From: Marisimplicoccus sp964437815
GTDB lineage: Bacteria > Bacteroidota > Bacteroidia > Flavobacteriales > Flavobacteriaceae
Reading direction: 5' to 3'
DNA length: 23,747 nucleotides
NCBI GenBank assembly: GCA_964437815.1
Contig: CAYTIE010000019.1
Span: forward strand, 1 to 23,747
Of this stretch, positions 22,037 to 23,747 are shown piece by piece. Under the pieces are notes generated by a model. The model worked only from the letters and a program-made list of their open reading frames with translations. It was not told the origin of the DNA and did no database searches. Numbering within the stretch: the first letter of the stretch is position 1; each line of letters starts with the position of its first letter. Both the position numbers and the translations under genes were made by a program.

Positions 22037-23230
22037 AAAACGCTTATTTAGATTTCGAGTAGCCCAAAATGACGCAACCCCTCCAATAAACGAGACGGTT
22101 AAAAACACAATTAAAAGATTCTGAAAAGAAAGAAGAACAGGATAAGGAAGGTTTGTGCCTGGAACATAAACAAAAGGGTTAGAGGCTTGAGCAATAATAA
22201 AAGCGGAGCCCAAAAGACAACCAACGAGGCTTCCAAAAACAGAAACTATGGCACCAAGAGAAAGAAAAATCTTGCTAAAGGAATTTTTGTCAGCCCCTAA
22301 AGCGTTTAAAATTTTTAAATCAGAAGACTTCTCAACCATCATAATTGTTAAAGATCCAACAAGGTTAAAAACAGCAATAATTACAACCAAACAAAAAATA
22401 AGATAAACCGCAAAGTTTTCTGTGTTTAGCATTTTATAAAGGGCGGGGTTTAGTTCTTGTTTTGATACAACAACAAAATCAACAGGCAATATTTGATTAA
22501 GCTCAGCCTCTAAGTTTTCTTTAGAAAACCCGTCGTCAACAAGTACTTCGATAGCAGAAAACGTGTTTTTAGGAAGCTTAGAAAGTTTGTTTAACGAAAA
22601 AAGGGATGTAAAAGCATACTTGTTTTCTATGTCGCTGCTAATTTGATAAATACCTTGTATTTCAAAGTTTAAACTAGAGAAGGGCGAGGGGTTAAAAAGA
22701 GAAAAGTTCCTTAGAGACGGAACTGTAGCTTTTACAGAAAAATCTTCGCTAAGAACAACATCAAGATCTGTGGCAATAGACGCACCAAGGTAAATGTTCT
22801 CTCTGTCGCGAGTATCATAAACCCCAACCAAAGATAAGTCGTTAAGCCGTTTGTTTAGAAAGTGATTGGGGCCAACACCTTTTAAAATAATAGCTGCAGA
22901 GTTAAGAGGGTTTGCCAACAATACTTTTTCCTCTAGAACAAGAGACGCATTTGACACTCCAGAAAGAGAAGGGACCTTTTCTAAAGCTAAGCTGTCCAAA
23001 ACAAAATGTTTTCCAACCCTAGGGACAACCTTAAAATCCGGATCAAAAGAATTTGTATACATCAAGCCAAACTCTTTAAGGCCAGAAAAAGCGCTCAGCA
23101 CAACAAGGAGCGAGCAAGCGGAAACGGTAATCATAATAAAAGCGAACCTGTTAATCCTATTTACAATAGTTTTCGAGCTCCTTGCAAAAAAATATCTACG
23201 CGCTATTTTAAATATAAAACTGTTAAACAT
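22028..23230 (-). CDS. ABC transporter permease, FtsX/LolE-like
   Basis: A 400-residue membrane protein with the layout of LolC/LolE/MacB-type permeases. It has an N-terminal cytoplasmic segment (FKIARRYFFARSSKTIVNRINRF), transmembrane helix 1 at about 30-50, a large periplasmic domain (about 55-270) and three more helices at about 275-300, 320-345 and 370-392. This type transfers lipoproteins or drives periplasmic work rather than classic solute import. The ATPase partner is not in the window. It lies 2 nt after rbfA in the same direction, a pairing I recall as common in flavobacteria. Its 3' end overlaps dusB by 9 bp. Confidence 0.87.
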   Translation of the reverse strand: MFNSFIFKIARRYFFARSSKTIVNRINRFAFIMITVSACSLLVVLSAFSGLKEFGLMYTNSFDPDFKVVPRVGKHFVLDSLALEKVPSLSGVSNASLVLEEKVLLANPLNSAAIILKGVGPNHFLNKRLNDLSLVGVYDTRDRENIYLGASIATDLDVVLSEDFSVKATVPSLRNFSLFNPSPFSSLNFEIQGIYQISSDIENKYAFTSLFSLNKLSKLPKNTFSAIEVLVDDGFSKENLEAELNQILPVDFVVVSKQELNPALYKMLNTENFAVYLIFCLVVIIAVFNLVGSLTIMMVEKSSDLKILNALGADKNSFSKIFLSLGAIVSVFGSLVGCLLGSAFIIAQASNPFVYVPGTNLPYPVLLSFQNLLIVFLTVSFIGGVASFWATRNLNKRFLN

Positions 23231-23232
23231 TT

Positions 23233-23595
23233 TTATTCTTTAATTGGATTAAAAGGGTTTTTTATAGAATTTTCAATTTCATCTATATGGTCTAAAGAGT
23301 CATCTAAATAAAAAGAAAGGGAGGGAACTTTTCTTAATTGATTTTTAACAATTTTTGAAAGATCAAACTTTATTGTTGTGGCGTTTAGCCTAAGCTGATC
23401 TAATCTTTCATTTGCTTTGTCACTTGGAAAAATACTTAAATATACTTTTGCAACTGAAAAATCCGGAGCCACCTTAACCTTTGTTACTGAAATTAACAAA
23501 TTAGACACACCTCCCCTGCGAAGATCGCCAGCAATCAAATTAGCTAGCTCCTTTTGAATTAAAGACGAAACTTTTTTCTGTCTTTGCGAATCCAT
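23233..23595 (-). CDS. rbfA: Ribosome-binding factor A
   Basis: A 120-residue single KH-type domain protein that binds the 30S subunit and helps mature the 16S 5' end. The N-terminus SQRQKKVSSLIQKELANLI and the central VTKVKVAPDFSVAKVYLSIFP are typical, followed by L-R-K-V-P-S-L-S-F-Y-L-D-D-S, the conserved RbfA C-terminal strand. Length is normal. The ATG at 23595 is 4 nt from a TATTTTTG element. It is the first gene of the rbfA-permease operon. Confidence 0.93.
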   Translation of the reverse strand: MDSQRQKKVSSLIQKELANLIAGDLRRGGVSNLLISVTKVKVAPDFSVAKVYLSIFPSDKANERLDQLRLNATTIKFDLSKIVKNQLRKVPSLSFYLDDSLDHIDEIENSIKNPFNPIKE

Positions 23596-23599
23596 GTGT

Positions 23600-23607
23600 C
23601 AAAAATA
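23600..23607 (-). promoter_or_regulatory. -7 promoter element (TATTTTTG) of rbfA, abutting the start codon
   Basis: A full TAnnTTTG match on the - strand, 4 nt from the rbfA ATG. No obvious -33 element is present. Confidence 0.45.
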
Positions 23608-23653
23608 GTTTAAATATTATGAAAAAGACCTTTTAAGAAATTTAAGTAAATTG

Positions 23654-23661
23654 TATATTTG
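23654..23661 (+). promoter_or_regulatory. -7 promoter element (TATATTTG) of the CAU tRNA
   Basis: A full TAnnTTTG match ending 10 nt before the tRNA. The expected start point is about 6 nt before the mature 5' end. Confidence 0.5.
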
Positions 23662-23671
23662 CGCTCAAAGA

Positions 23672-23745
23672 GGTCCTATAGCTCAGTTGGTTAGAGTAGA
23701 TGACTCATAATCATTTGGTCCCTGGTTCGAGTCCAGGTGGGACCA
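23672..23745 (+). tRNA. tRNA with CAU anticodon (tRNA-Met or tRNA-Ile2)
   Basis: A 74-nt cloverleaf. The acceptor stem GGTCCTA pairs with TGGGACC and the discriminator base is A. The D-stem is GCTC/GAGT, the anticodon stem GATGA/TCATT has loop CTCATAA, and the T-arm CCTGG/CCAGG has loop TTCGAGT. The two bases CC follow and the window ends, so an encoded CCA is possible. By anticodon it would be annotated as Met. It is not an initiator, because the 1-72 pair is a normal G-C and the three G-C pairs of the anticodon stem are missing. C4-G69 and C5-G68 are pairs used by TilS to recognise tRNA-Ile2 in E. coli, so an Ile2 identity is possible. Confidence 0.93.
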
Positions 23746-23747
23746 CC

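Noticed and set aside
22866..23243. Open frame of 125 codons on the + strand
   Set aside because: Antisense to the permease gene, no start signal or -7 element, no family resemblance.
1..23747. CRISPR arrays, insertion sequences, phage or defence genes, riboswitches
   Set aside because: No direct-repeat arrays, transposase motifs, phage proteins or defence-type domains were seen, and the short intergenic regions leave no room for riboswitches.

Overview
The window looks like chromosomal DNA of a member of the Bacteroidota, most likely a flavobacterium with a compact, AT-rich genome (probably marine and streamlined; that part is inference). The evidence is the gene families (DUF4837 lipoprotein, bacterial GH3 protein, ElaA-type acetyltransferase, LolE-like permease beside rbfA), the lack of Shine-Dalgarno sequences, and the Bacteroidota -7 promoter element TAnnTTTG in front of almost every transcription unit. 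No mobile element, CRISPR array, phage gene or rRNA gene was found. Almost all genes are housekeeping genes.

Layout. Positions 1-3453 (- strand) hold an operon of M23 peptidase, GH3-family protein, a group 1 glycosyltransferase and the first 20 codons of a probable polysaccharide pyruvyl transferase, which suggests the edge of an envelope polysaccharide locus. tatA (+) diverges from it. pgk and a DUF4837 lipoprotein (-) follow, then holB (+). ybeY-mnmG-methyltransferase (-) is divergent from gltX-SPFH protein (+). glnS (-), tRNA-Cys (+) and rnr (-) come next. After a 421-bp gene-free, AT-rich stretch come rpiB-acetyltransferase (+), lepA-MBL hydrolase-rnpA (-), dusB (+), rbfA-ABC permease (-) and a CAU-anticodon tRNA at the right edge.

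Functional themes are translation and RNA metabolism (ybeY, mnmG, gltX, glnS, rnr, rnpA, lepA, dusB, rbfA and two tRNAs), central carbon metabolism (pgk, rpiB), DNA replication (holB) and the cell envelope (M23 peptidase, TatA, DUF4837 lipoprotein, SPFH protein, LolE-like permease, sugar transfer).

The most interesting signals are not genes. (1) Two parS-like sites, one a perfect 16-mer, lie in coding sequence on either side of mnmG. (2) The 421-bp gap between rnr and rpiB is about five times larger than any other gap. It holds a very AT-rich segment, two near-consensus DnaA boxes 21 bp apart and a long purine tract, and the A/T strand bias appears to reverse across it; together these suggest a chromosome replication origin. 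(3) Promoter -7 elements sit only 3-5 nt from the start codon of six genes, which implies leaderless or nearly leaderless mRNAs. (4) Every convergent gene junction is 17 bp or less, or overlapping, leaving no room for an intergenic hairpin terminator. I see no clearly new multi-gene system.
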